Of a DNA stretch of 64,000 nucleotides, positions 46,575 through 56,091 are shown piece by piece. The notes below the pieces were generated by a model that was given only the letters and a program-made list of their open reading frames with translations, made no database searches and had not been told where the DNA came from. The position numbers were made by a program, and so were the translations under genes. Source of the DNA: Ostreococcus lucimarinus CCE9901 (Eukaryota; Chlorophyta; Mamiellophyceae; Mamiellales; Bathycoccaceae); contig NC_009368.1 in NCBI RefSeq assembly GCF_000092065.1, positions 186,001 through 250,000 of the forward strand. The letters run 5' to 3'. Every line of letters begins with the position of its first letter. Within the stretch, counting starts at the first letter, position 1.

Positions 46575-47047
46575 ATGGATCCCGCGAGACCGTTTTCGAC
46601 GTGCGTGAGAGAAACTCGCGCGACGCGCGCGATGCGACGTCGCGCGCGACGCGGCGGCGCGGGCGCGCGACGCGGCGGCGCGATGGATGACGATCGATTT
46701 GAGATTTCGCGAGCTGTCGAGTGATTAAAAATAAAACGACGACGCGAAGACGCGGACGCGCGACTGACGAGGGCGAGGGCGAGGCGAACAGGACGGTGGT
46801 CGTGCCGCTCGAGGACGAGAGACGCGCGAGGGCCGTGGGAGGGGCGCTCGGGGTGGATAAGGAGTTGCAACCGAGGGTGGTGCGAAAGACGGTGACGACG
46901 CGCGAGAGGGAGAACGGGGACGGTTGGGAGGTCGTCGCGACGTTCGAGGCGAGCGAGTTGAAGGCGCTGAGGAGTGCGGTGAGTGGGTATTACGATTTGT
47001 TGACGGTGAGCGTGCGGACGGTGGAGGCGTTCGAGGAGGAGATTTGA
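46575..47047 (+). CDS. PCC1: KEOPS/EKC subunit PCC1
   Basis: PCC1 is the dimerisation subunit of the KEOPS complex that makes t6A37 in tRNA. The ATG exon is 26 nt (46575-46600, MDPARPFS). A 191-nt intron follows with donor GTGCGT, branch ACTGAC and acceptor CAG. Exon 2 (46792-47047) gives TVVVPLEDERRARAVGGALG, then DKELQPRVVRKTVT, WEVVATFEASELKALRSAVS and YYDLLTVSVRTVEAFE. The 93-residue product has the strand-helix-strand-strand-helix order and the final F-x-D-x-L-x-x-V-x-x-T-x-x-x-F helix of PCC1/LAGE3. A longer frame through the intron lacks an ATG. Its stop is 28 bp before the next ATG. Confidence 0.9.
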
Positions 47048-47075
47048 ATCGGCGGTACGGGCGAGAACGGGCGAG

Positions 47076-50000
47076 ATGCCGACGCGCGAGTATCAGATGA
47101 GCGATTATCACACGTACGAGGCGATCGGGAAAGGGAAGCACAGTACGGTGTATAAGGGGCGACGGAAGAAGTCGATTCAGTACTTTGCGATGAAGAGCGT
47201 GGAGAAAGGACAGAGAAATCGAGTGATGCACGAGGTGCAAGTGATGAAGGCGTTTTCCCACGAAAACGTGTTGAAATTCATCGCGTGTTACGAGACGCAA
47301 AATCATCTGTGGTTGATTCTGGAATACTGCGTCGGAGGTGATTTGTTGACGCTGCTGTCGCAAGATCTCAAGCTTCCCGAACCTTCCATCATGACGTTCG
47401 CGCGCGATATGTTCGTCGCCGCGCGAGAGTTGCACAGTAAAGGACTGGTGCACTGCGATTTAAAGCCAAGTAACATGTTGCTCGACGAAGAAGGGCGGAT
47501 TAAGATTTGCGGATTCGGACTCAGTCGCAAGGTTTCCACTGTCGTGGCGTCTTCGGGTACGCCCACGCAGCTGTCGCGTCGAGGGACACCGTGTTATATG
47601 GCTCCGGAGATGTTTACACAAGAGGGCGTGCACTCGTACGCGACGGACTTGTGGGCGTTGGGGTGCGTGCTGTATGAGTGCGCCACCGGACGACCCCCGT
47701 TCACGAGTACGTCGTTGACATCATTGATCGAACAGATTTTAGAGCACGAGCCCGCACCGTTGCCCGCGGCGTATGGTACGACGTTTAAGAATTTGGTCTC
47801 TGGGTTGCTCATCAAGCGCCCGCACGCTCGTTTGACGTGGGACCAAGTCATTAACCATGAATTTTGGACCGAGCGCGGAGGGCAATACTTGGACGATCTT
47901 GGTGACTTAGTGACGCTTAGACTCCCACCGCAGCCTTCATTCGACGCGCTCGCGGCTAAACTGAAGAGCGAGGATTTGGCGGCGAGACTGCGAATGCTTG
48001 GAAACGCAAGAGCGTCGGGGGCGGTGGACGTGCGCGATTCTTTCATGCCCGTCTTGACGCAAAGTTTACGAGATAGCGTAAACGTCTCGCGACTGTCGAG
48101 GATTGCGCGTTCAAATTTGGAGCGAGAAGAAGTCGGTTCGTACGCGCCTAGCGGTGCTGCAGCTATCGAAGGCGACCCCTTGCAAGTCGCTGCCATTCAC
48201 GAAGACGTGGAGTTGGAGAATCCAGACGCTGAGCTCAACTTCACCGCTCCGAGCGGGAACGACGATTTGGACGTGGACATGGAAACCGAAGACGTTATCA
48301 TACCTTCAGCTCCCAAAACGCCTCCTAGGGGAGGTCGTCGTGGTGACGATGATTACGCAGATGAAAACAGAGCAGAGAACTTTGCCGATCCCGCTGAGTC
48401 GTTTGGTGACGAGATGCAGTCGGACAGCGATGACGCAACTCGCATCGTGCTCACACCTCCGACCGCGGACGCTATGTTAGTAGACACGCGTTCGCCGGCT
48501 TCGACGAGTCGCTCGTTACAGACGGCAGATGATGAGTTCGAAGAAACGTCGTCTTCGATGCGTCGCTTGGCGCCGCTTCCGGCGGAGACGCCGGCGGTGA
48601 TCGGGAGGACAGAAAGTAGGATGCCTTCGCTGGCGGCAAGGAATGATGTGCTGGCAAAAAGTGTCGATTACGACAAGTTCAAGAAGCTGTGCACGCATTC
48701 GACCGATTTGACCGTGCGACCCATCGTGTCCAATCACAGAATTGAAGTGGTGAAAGACGCGCCTCACGATCCAGAAAAGTTGCCCTTCAAAGAATTGAGC
48801 GTGGACAAAATGTTGGCGACTTCTCAGAGCGAGCTCGAAGCGTTTCTGACTCGTATTTACCGCTCCGTGGCGCACCCTTCAAACGTTCAAGAAAAAGTTA
48901 ACACTTTGGCTTATTTCGAGACGTTGTGCACCGAGGCGTCGAGCGCGAACGTCTTGGCGAATTCATCCTTGATGTCAATGTTCGTCCGAGTGCTCGGTAG
49001 CAGCAAATCTCCACCGTTGAAGATCAAGCTTTGCAGCATCATGGGCTTGTTGATGCGACATGCGACGCATATTAGCGATGAGTTCGCGAAGAGTGAGGCT
49101 GCAAAAGTACTGGCGGGCACTATGAGCGACGAAAACTCTCGCGTGAGACGCCGAGCTATGGCGGCGCTCGGGGAACTGTCGTTTTACGTCGCGACGCAGC
49201 AGAGGCCAGACGCATCACAAGTATGGGGTATCACCGACAGTGTGATTGAGGTCTTCATCAAGACGTTAGAAGAGGAAGAAGATGAAATTACTAAGCACTA
49301 CGCGTGCAAGAGCATCGAGAACATAGTCTCTCACGAGGGCTCAACGTGGATACAAGACGCATTCGCGGAGTGTCGCGTCGTAAGTGTTTTGTTTTCAATC
49401 GCGACGAATGACGCCGTAGACGACCAGCTTCGTGGTACTTCGGCAAGTGCGCTCGCAAGAATCGTTCGGCTCAAGTCGGAAACGCTTCACCCACTGGTCG
49501 GCGAAGAGGATTGCGATGGTTCAAATGCACGCGATGGCCTGGTGAAAATGCTTAGAGATCGTGAGAGAAAAGTACAACAGGCGGCACTCAACGTGTTGTG
49601 TAGAGCGCTGGTGGATGAAAAGTCGCGCTTGATTGCCACTATCATGGAAGTTCAAACGCTTTTGCCCATTCTTGCTGGATTGTACGAGCGAAGTCAAACG
49701 CCCATCATCAAAGCCAAGTCGTTGCTCGCGATGGCGCTTTTGATTCGCGCGCATCCAAAATGGTTGCAATCGCTTTGCAAGGCGCGCGTTTTGCCGATGT
49801 TGGATCGTCAACCGACGCAAATGGACCCTTATTTACAAGAATGTTTCGATACGTTCGTCACCACCGTTGTGGCCCTCGTGCCGGTCGTGAACACTGGTAT
49901 CTTGCAGTACGTCGAGCGATCGCTCTCCACGGGATTGTCATCGGAAAACGCCATGCGACCGCAAGCGTTTGAGTTATTTCCTGTGCTCATTCATTTGCTG

Positions 50001-50888
50001 CAATCGACTGTCATGCGACCAAAAGTATTGACCAGTGCGTTTGTGATCGACATTGCGAAGTACATTCGCGCCGCTGAGGCTGAAGAGGATTACCCTGGTC
50101 GCGACGAGCTTCGCGTGGGAGTTATGGCGTTGCTCGAGACGTGCGCACAGTGTACGAATGAGTTGATTCATAAGGTTGATGCGTTGACGCGTCACTTATT
50201 ACCGGCGCTGTGCGACTTACTCGAAGGAAGTGCGCACGTTGAAACTCGTTTCTTGGCGCTGAAGCTCATCTACGAACTCTTGCTGCCATTGCGTTTGGAT
50301 TTGGATATCGCCACGCAAAGCGGTCTCGATCGAAAAGTCGTTGCGCACCACTTGGACCAGCTCTTGATGCAAGACTTGTTCCCGATGTGCCCTGCGTTGA
50401 TCGATAGTGAAGACCCAATCCCATTGTACGCTTTGAAACTTCTCAGCGGCACGCTGGAGATTGAGCCCGCGCTTTGTCGCGAAATCATCGCCTTGGGTTT
50501 GGCGCCAAGATTCTTTGAGTTTCTCTCGCTCGAGCACACGAACAACAACGAGCACAACATACATCTGTGTCTCGCCCTCGCTCGATGCAAAGCGCTCAGC
50601 ACGCAATCATTGTGGGACTTCGACGCCCCTGCGAAAGTCGCGCAAGTATGTGCGTATAGCTACGAGCGAAACGTCACGCAGTTTGTCGAGCCCGCGCTCG
50701 GCATCGCCGCCACCCTCCTTCGCCGCGCCGCCGCCGACGCGCCTCGCGCCGCCGGAGACGCCGTCCCATCCGAAATCACCCCTCTCCTCGAGGTCGCGCC
50801 GACGCTTCGTCGGCTTGCAGCGACCATACCCGACGGTGCGCTCGCGCGCGATATCACTCATTCCCTCGACACCTTCAACGCGCATTAA
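47076..50888 (+). CDS. RUNKEL/ULK4-like kinase-ARM protein with degenerate DFG
   Basis: A 1270-residue protein. The kinase-like domain fills residues 10-270: YHTYEAIGKGKHSTVYKGRR (degenerate Gly loop), YFAMKSVEKG with the ATP-site Lys, LILEYCVGGDLLTLLSQD, the catalytic loop HCDLKPSNMLL with Asp128, then ICGFGLSRK where DFG is expected, so residue 146 is Gly instead of the metal-binding Asp. GTPCYMAPEMF follows. The sequence is closest to plant RUNKEL and animal ULK4, which organise microtubules in cytokinesis or cilia. The middle (370-600) is acidic and disordered, and the C-terminal half (600-1270) is helical ARM/HEAT-like repeats. Catalysis is doubtful; a scaffold role is inferred. Confidence 0.9.
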   Translation: MPTREYQMSDYHTYEAIGKGKHSTVYKGRRKKSIQYFAMKSVEKGQRNRVMHEVQVMKAFSHENVLKFIACYETQNHLWLILEYCVGGDLLTLLSQDLKLPEPSIMTFARDMFVAARELHSKGLVHCDLKPSNMLLDEEGRIKICGFGLSRKVSTVVASSGTPTQLSRRGTPCYMAPEMFTQEGVHSYATDLWALGCVLYECATGRPPFTSTSLTSLIEQILEHEPAPLPAAYGTTFKNLVSGLLIKRPHARLTWDQVINHEFWTERGGQYLDDLGDLVTLRLPPQPSFDALAAKLKSEDLAARLRMLGNARASGAVDVRDSFMPVLTQSLRDSVNVSRLSRIARSNLEREEVGSYAPSGAAAIEGDPLQVAAIHEDVELENPDAELNFTAPSGNDDLDVDMETEDVIIPSAPKTPPRGGRRGDDDYADENRAENFADPAESFGDEMQSDSDDATRIVLTPPTADAMLVDTRSPASTSRSLQTADDEFEETSSSMRRLAPLPAETPAVIGRTESRMPSLAARNDVLAKSVDYDKFKKLCTHSTDLTVRPIVSNHRIEVVKDAPHDPEKLPFKELSVDKMLATSQSELEAFLTRIYRSVAHPSNVQEKVNTLAYFETLCTEASSANVLANSSLMSMFVRVLGSSKSPPLKIKLCSIMGLLMRHATHISDEFAKSEAAKVLAGTMSDENSRVRRRAMAALGELSFYVATQQRPDASQVWGITDSVIEVFIKTLEEEEDEITKHYACKSIENIVSHEGSTWIQDAFAECRVVSVLFSIATNDAVDDQLRGTSASALARIVRLKSETLHPLVGEEDCDGSNARDGLVKMLRDRERKVQQAALNVLCRALVDEKSRLIATIMEVQTLLPILAGLYERSQTPIIKAKSLLAMALLIRAHPKWLQSLCKARVLPMLDRQPTQMDPYLQECFDTFVTTVVALVPVVNTGILQYVERSLSTGLSSENAMRPQAFELFPVLIHLLQSTVMRPKVLTSAFVIDIAKYIRAAEAEEDYPGRDELRVGVMALLETCAQCTNELIHKVDALTRHLLPALCDLLEGSAHVETRFLALKLIYELLLPLRLDLDIATQSGLDRKVVAHHLDQLLMQDLFPMCPALIDSEDPIPLYALKLLSGTLEIEPALCREIIALGLAPRFFEFLSLEHTNNNEHNIHLCLALARCKALSTQSLWDFDAPAKVAQVCAYSYERNVTQFVEPALGIAATLLRRAAADAPRAAGDAVPSEITPLLEVAPTLRRLAATIPDGALARDITHSLDTFNAH

Positions 50889-51147
50889 TTGTAACACAGA
50901 ACTCGCACGCGAGTCAACAGCACGCTGTCAACTCACACACAGATGCTCATTCGGTCAACAATCGACCGCACACCACGCGCGCGTCGCCGCACGACGTCGA
51001 GCGACACAGGGAGCCGTAACGGAACCGCACGGAACGTCACCTTCCGCCGCGCGCGAACGCTCGCGATAGACAACCGACGCGCGCGTTGTCGCAACGTCGA
51101 CCGGGACACGAAGCGTTTTTTCAACCGTCGCGCGCCTTCGCGTCATC

Positions 51148-52446
51148 ATGCCTCGAGATCACACCCGCGACGCCAAGCCGTGGACCGCGGAGGAAGATGC
51201 AGCGTTGTTGACGCTACAAGGCGCGCATGGGAACAGATGGAGCGAGATCGCGCGCGCGATGGGCACTCGGAGTGGACAACAGTGCGCACAGCGGTGGCGA
51301 CACAAGGTCAACCCAGGGATCCGACGGGAGCGGTGGAGCGAGGAGGAGGATGAAAAGGTGCGAATGCGGTCGATAACGTGAGCAAATGATATTGGTTACA
51401 TGCGTTGTGTGCGCAGAACACAATTTTGGTCGCGTGGCGGGAGAGATATCGTCGAGTGGTCCCGCGCGGTCCCGCGTCGTCTCAAACGATTTGACTGACG
51501 AAGAGAGCGATTTGATTTGACGTGACAGTTGAAGACACTGAAAGAGCGCTACGGGTCGAGATGGGCAACGATCGCGCGTGAAATGGGTGGTCGCACGGAT
51601 CAGCAATGTATGGGACGGTGGAGACGACATCTCGATCCGACAGTGACTCGCGGCGCGTGGGCTCGGGACGAAGACGAGCTCTTGTGCGGGTTGTACGACG
51701 AGTACGGTCCGCGATGGTCATTCATCTGTCAGAGCGTTCCGGGTCGCACCGCGCAACAATGTCGCGCGCGATGGTTTCAAGTCGACGGTAAGCCCAGGGA
51801 AGAGCGCGATCATCGCCCGTCCAGGCGGCAATCGCCCGTCGAGACTTCATCTCATGGACCCGCGGAGGATCATCCAGCGCGGCGATTTTCCGATCATGAA
51901 GGGTTGGTGACGCGTACTTCGATCGATTCGATGCCCATGGCGAGTCTGTCGCCAACACCAGTCGCTGAAAAACGACCATTCAGTCACATTCTGGCCGAAG
52001 TCAGCGCGCGCACGACGCAAAAGACTGGATCGTTAATAGAATCCGCCTCCATAGCGACTGCGCTCGGGCGCGCTTCGCCGGCGACTCTCTCAAAGCGCAA
52101 ACAAGTATCGACAGCGCTGGATCCGATGTCGCTTTGGCGCGACGTCGGCGGTACGAAAGCCGTCGGTAGCTTGGCGCCGACACTCGTGGAAGATGGTAAG
52201 CGCAAACGCGGACGCCCGTCGAAGACGGTGGACGCGCCGCGGTCGCCGATGGCGAGGCTTTCGGTACAATCTCCTCGCGCATCATCGGTGTATGCACCGC
52301 GAACGCGCGCGCGAGCGTCGACGGCATCTGCATCATCCAAATCTACGCCTCATTCGTCAGTGATTGGTCGATCGACAGAAGAGGATAAACTCTCCGTTTT
52401 GCTCGGCGTCGCGCTCGGTCGAAGCGACGGCGCGGCGCCGCGTTGA
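51148..52446 (+). CDS. MYB3R: R1R2R3 MYB transcription factor (3R-MYB)
   Basis: Exons 51148-51357 and 51529-52446, with donor GTGCGA, branch ACTGAC and acceptor CAG, give 375 residues. Three MYB repeats with regularly spaced tryptophans lie at the N-terminus. R1 starts KPWTAEEDAALLTLQGAHGN and has RWSEIARAM. R2 spans the junction, RRERWSEEEDEKLKTLKERY with SRWATIAREMGGRTDQQCMG. R3 is TRGAWARDEDELLCGLYDEY with PRWSFICQSVPGRTAQQCRA. Three repeats mark the animal c-MYB / plant MYB3R type that controls G2/M genes through the MSA element. The C-terminal part is Ser/Pro-rich, with an AT-hook-like KRKRGRPSK. It is convergent with bZIP. Confidence 0.92.
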
Positions 52447-52546
52447 ATCGGCTAGGGAAAAATAATGTTGGTTTGCTGCTCGTGTTGTAACGACAAACTA
52501 CGAAGAGAAAAACGTTTTTATGAGCGCTGGATTCGGGAGTCGATAG

Positions 52547-53274
52547 CTACGCCGCGACGCACTCGAGGAGCGCTTGAAAGTCCGCCTCCTCGTTCGCGTC
52601 GGGGAGGGCGTCAAAGCGCGCGTCGTCGAGCCACGCGAAATCGTCGATGTCAATCCCATCGAGGTCATCTTGACTTTCTGAATGAATCCCCGATTCTGAT
52701 TCCGCGCCGCGGGCGAGGTCGCCGTCCAGGCTCCCGAGCGCGCCCTCGACGTCGTCCGAGTTCGCGCTCGGCGAGTTCGCCCGTCGTCGTCGTTTGCGGT
52801 TGGCATATTCATCGCGCTTTTCTCGCCGGCGCGTGGCTCGTCCCCGCGCGTCGCTCCAAACGGGCCCTCTCCGACGCGTCGACGAGACGAATCCCTTCGT
52901 CTCCTCTTCGCGTCTTCGATAGCCCTCGCGACGCGCGCGAGTTCCGAGCGCGTAGTCCGGCTTCGCGACCGCGTATAATCCGCCCCCGACGACGACGGCG
53001 TCCGCGCCGGCGTCCGCTCCCCATCGCTCGCGCGCGACGACGCCACCCTTCCGTCCCATCCCGCGCGCCGCTCGCGCGTCAGCTCCGACAGCGCGTCCTT
53101 CAGCACCGCGTTCTCCGTCGCGAGCGCGCGCGTCAACCGCTCGAGCGCGTCCACGCGTCGCCGCGCGTCCCGCTCGAGCGCCCGCTTCCGCGCCCGCGAC
53201 GCCGCGCTCGCCGCGCGATTCGCCTCGAGTCGACGCGCGCGTCGCGTCGCGTCGTCCGCGTCGCGCGTCGCCAT
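52547..53274 (-). CDS. bZIP transcription factor, frame changes within the gene
   Basis: From the ATG at 53274 the basic region ARRLEANRAASAASRARKRA (N-x7-R type) and leucine zipper VDALERLTRALATENAVLKD are clear. The zipper frame later becomes unlike protein, while another frame ends in a convincing acidic tail, DDLDGIDIDDFAWLDDARFD then EEADFQALLECVAA, stopping at 52547. The two must be joined by an intron or a one-base frameshift somewhere between about 53080 and 52800. I find no GT-AG pair with the ACTGAC branch used by other genes here, so the exact junction is unresolved. The tail looks like an activation domain. DNA target and role are unknown. Confidence 0.72.
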
Positions 53275-53717
53275 CGCGCGCGCGTCGGCGTGTGCGTCGA
53301 CGCGGTCGGCACCCGCGGCGTCGGACGCGTGGTCGCGCGTTTCGATTGGTCGGCGGCGTGCATCGCGCGTTTCGATTGGTCGGCGCACGTGCGTCGATTC
53401 GCGCGTTTTACACCGCGCGAACGCGATGTGCGCATATATGCGACGCGGGTAAACCCTACACGTGCGCGCGTGTGTCCGTTCCGTGTGTGTGTTACGGTCT
53501 CGCATTTGAACGCGTCGCCGCGGGATCGCGCGCGCGCGCGGTCACACGACGAACGCGCGCGCGGGATCGCGCGCGCGCGCGACGTCCGACGCGACGCATC
53601 GACGGCGACGCGTTTACATCGACGCGCGCGACGCGCGAAATCGGCGCTCGAACGCGACGGACGCGCGGAGCGACGGTATTAACACGCGCGGACGACGGGG
53701 CGACGGCGCGGGCGATC
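53275..53717. promoter_or_regulatory. 443-bp divergent promoter region of bZIP and ARID genes with doubled CCAAT element
   Basis: No gene is seen. A 23-bp perfect direct repeat occurs at 53333-53355 and 53363-53385 (period 30 bp). Each copy holds ATTGG, the inverted CCAAT box. Farther on are CATATATGCG, a possible TATA element (about 53433), AAACCCTA (53451-53458) and GTGTGTGTTACGG. The rest is CpG-dense, with GGGATCGCGCGCGCGCG repeated at about 53522 and 53562. NF-Y binding is inferred from the CCAAT boxes only. Confidence 0.6.
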
Positions 53718-54627
53718 ATGGAGGCGACGACGACGACGACGACGACGGGCGCGGGAGAGCGCGACGAAGCGCGGCGATCGCTCGAAGCGCTCGGTGAACG
53801 CGAGTTTCTGGATGATTTGGTGCGCGGCGACGCTCGAACGCGCGAACGGGGACGGAATAGGGGATATTAAGAATGCGGACGCGCGAGGGCGATTGGCGCG
53901 CGGCGCGAGGGGCGGACGCGCGAAGCGCGCGACGAGGACGCGGGCGCGGCGACTGACGACGACGCGATCGACGGTGATTGGTTTTCGCGATAGATATTGA
54001 CGCTGAGGAAGGATCCGGCGCTCGCGCGAGAGGTTCCCGAGGGCGTGGGTGGGTGACGACGCGCGGCGCGAATCTCGTCGGAGCGGCGAATCGTCGCGAT
54101 TTCGGAGGCGCGCGCGGCGCGTTTGATTCGGCGCGGCGCGGACGAGCGATCGAGAGACTGACGACGAGGACGACGACGCTCGATCGCGAATCGCAGACTA
54201 CTCGCAGTTCCCGCAGCGCACGGTGAATGGTTTTAAACTGGATTTGTTTGGGTTGTATCACAACGTGTGCGCGCGGGGAGGTTTTCCCGTGGAGACGAAT
54301 GGGTCGGCGAGCAAGGTGCCGTGGTCGTGGAGCAAGGAAATTTTCAAGGGCATGGCGAACTGGACGGACAACCATCGGTGCACGTCGGTGGGGCACGATT
54401 TAATCTGCAGCTATCGCAAGTACTTGCTCGCGTACGAGCAGGCGCACCCGGAGGACGTCGACACGAGCGGCGCGCCCGTGGACGCGAACGCGGTGCCGCG
54501 CGGCGAGCAGACGATTCGAACGCGCGTGGCGACTGGCGCGCCGCAACGACGACGCGCGGGCGAAGGCGGCGCGGGAGGGAGTGGACGCGGGCGCGGACGG
54601 CCGCGCAATCCCGACGGCGGCGGTGGA

Positions 54628-54665
<38 letters not shown>

Positions 54666-55956
54666 ACCGCCGGGATTGCCCTCGCGAGGCGGGAACAATT
54701 TCAACTTTTCCATCGGCAATCGCGTGCGCGTGTACTGGCCGAGCGATAACGATTGGTACTCGGGGATGGTCGTGATGCAGGAGACGACGCCGGAGGGGGT
54801 GGTTTACAGTAAAATTGATTACGACGATGGTGATGAAGAAGTTTTGAATCTTTCAAACGAGATTTGTGAGTGTTTGGACGACGACGAAGATGGATTAGTG
54901 TATCGCCCGAGACCGAGCTCGAGGCGAGGCGCGAACACGGGCACTCCTGGGCAATTGGCGTTGGAGTACCAAGGTGGACACGAGCACGAGACGATGCGGC
55001 AGCCGATATCTATGGAAGAAGTCCTCGAGGCGATGAATCGTCGGGAAGCAGCGCGAGGTTTGTTTGAGCTATCGGCGGAACCGCACGAGGCGCAGGAAAC
55101 GTTTCGGCTCGGGTACATGATGGGCGTTCGTCGCGCCGCGTTCAAGGCGGTGGATGTCATGCAAACCATGCTGGCGAGGGCGTTTCCCGAGGGTGATCCG
55201 ATGCGGGATTTGGTGACGAAAGAAGATTTGCACAAGGCGGTGGTGGATGGCACGTACGAGGCTGATGCGGAGAGCGAGCTCGAGGAGGAACCGCCGGAGG
55301 ATGAAGCGAACGATCCCATTGAGACGAAGACGTACGATCGCCCTTGGCCGAAAGAAACTAATATCCCCACGGAACAGGAAGTGTCGGACGAATTAGAAGC
55401 CATGCGCGCCGCTGCAAAAGAACGGCAAGCGCAAATGCAGCAACCGCTCGACGCGGATGGGAACCCAAAATTGGTCTTCAAGGTGAAGCGATCGCGCGAG
55501 TCGACGGACGATTTAGTCGCTTCGGCGGATGGCAAAGACGTCGCGATGGACAATGCTGACAAGCAAACGGAAGGAACGAAACCAGCGGTGGAGATGACGA
55601 CTGGTACTGATCCCACCGGCGGAGAAGATGAAGAACCCGACGCGAAACGCCCTGCGCCCGAAGACGCCGCCGCGAGCGCCACGCCGCTCGGCGACCAACG
55701 CCGCATCGCCCTTAATAAAGTCGTCAATGTCGAATACGGCGGCGACAAGACCGTCCTTCGCTGGCTCGACACCCACGGCTGGGGTCATTACGCCGGTTCG
55801 TTCGCCGTCTACGGCGTCTCCCGCCGGACCCTGAACTACCTCTCGATGACAGATTTGGAAAACATTCAAGTCGACGCGCCGGCGCGCGCGCAAATGTTCA
55901 GAGCGCTCGATCGCCGTCGCAAGCGCAACGAAAAGTACCGCTTGAACGGCACATGA
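53718..55956 (+). CDS. ARID-domain chromatin protein with Tudor-like and SAM domains
   Basis: Exon 1 (53718-53819) encodes MEATTTTTTTGAGERDEARR through EREFLDDL. A 388-nt intron (donor GTGCGC, ACTGAC branch) joins it to exon 2 (54208-55956), giving about 616 residues. The ARID DNA-binding domain follows: FPQRTVNGFKLDLFGLYHNV, ARGGFPVE, KGMANWTDNHRCTSVGHDLI, YRKYLLAYEQAH. Next comes an Arg/Gly AT-hook-like tract, then a Tudor/Agenet-like barrel: FSIGNRVRVYWPSDNDWYSG and YSKIDYDDGDEEVLNL. After an acidic linker, a SAM domain closes the protein (VLRWLDTHGWGHYAGSF, SMTDLENIQVDAPAR). A second acceptor at 54196 is out of phase. Chromatin regulation is inferred from the domains. Confidence 0.85.
54628..54665 (+). 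repeat. GCGGGC hexanucleotide repeat (Gly-Arg codons) in the ARID gene
   Basis: A perfect or near-perfect run of GCGGGC units encodes alternating Gly and Arg between the ARID and Tudor-like domains. It is a likely slippage site. The same tract yields a long open frame on the other strand, which is not a gene. Confidence 0.85.
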
Positions 55957-56091
55957 CTTTTCATCGCAATTTGCATAGCACTTTTTAGCGTTTCATAAAA
56001 ACTTTCCACGCGTTCGCGACGAAGTCCATCCGCGTCTCGTCGCGCGGCGCCGCACACCGCGACGCGACATCCATCGCGAGATCGCGTCACC

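Noticed and set aside
46721-46791. N-terminal extension of PCC1 starting MIKNKTTTRRRG
   Set aside because: It begins with GTG and lies in the intron; the spliced form from 46575 has an ATG, donor, branch and acceptor in phase.
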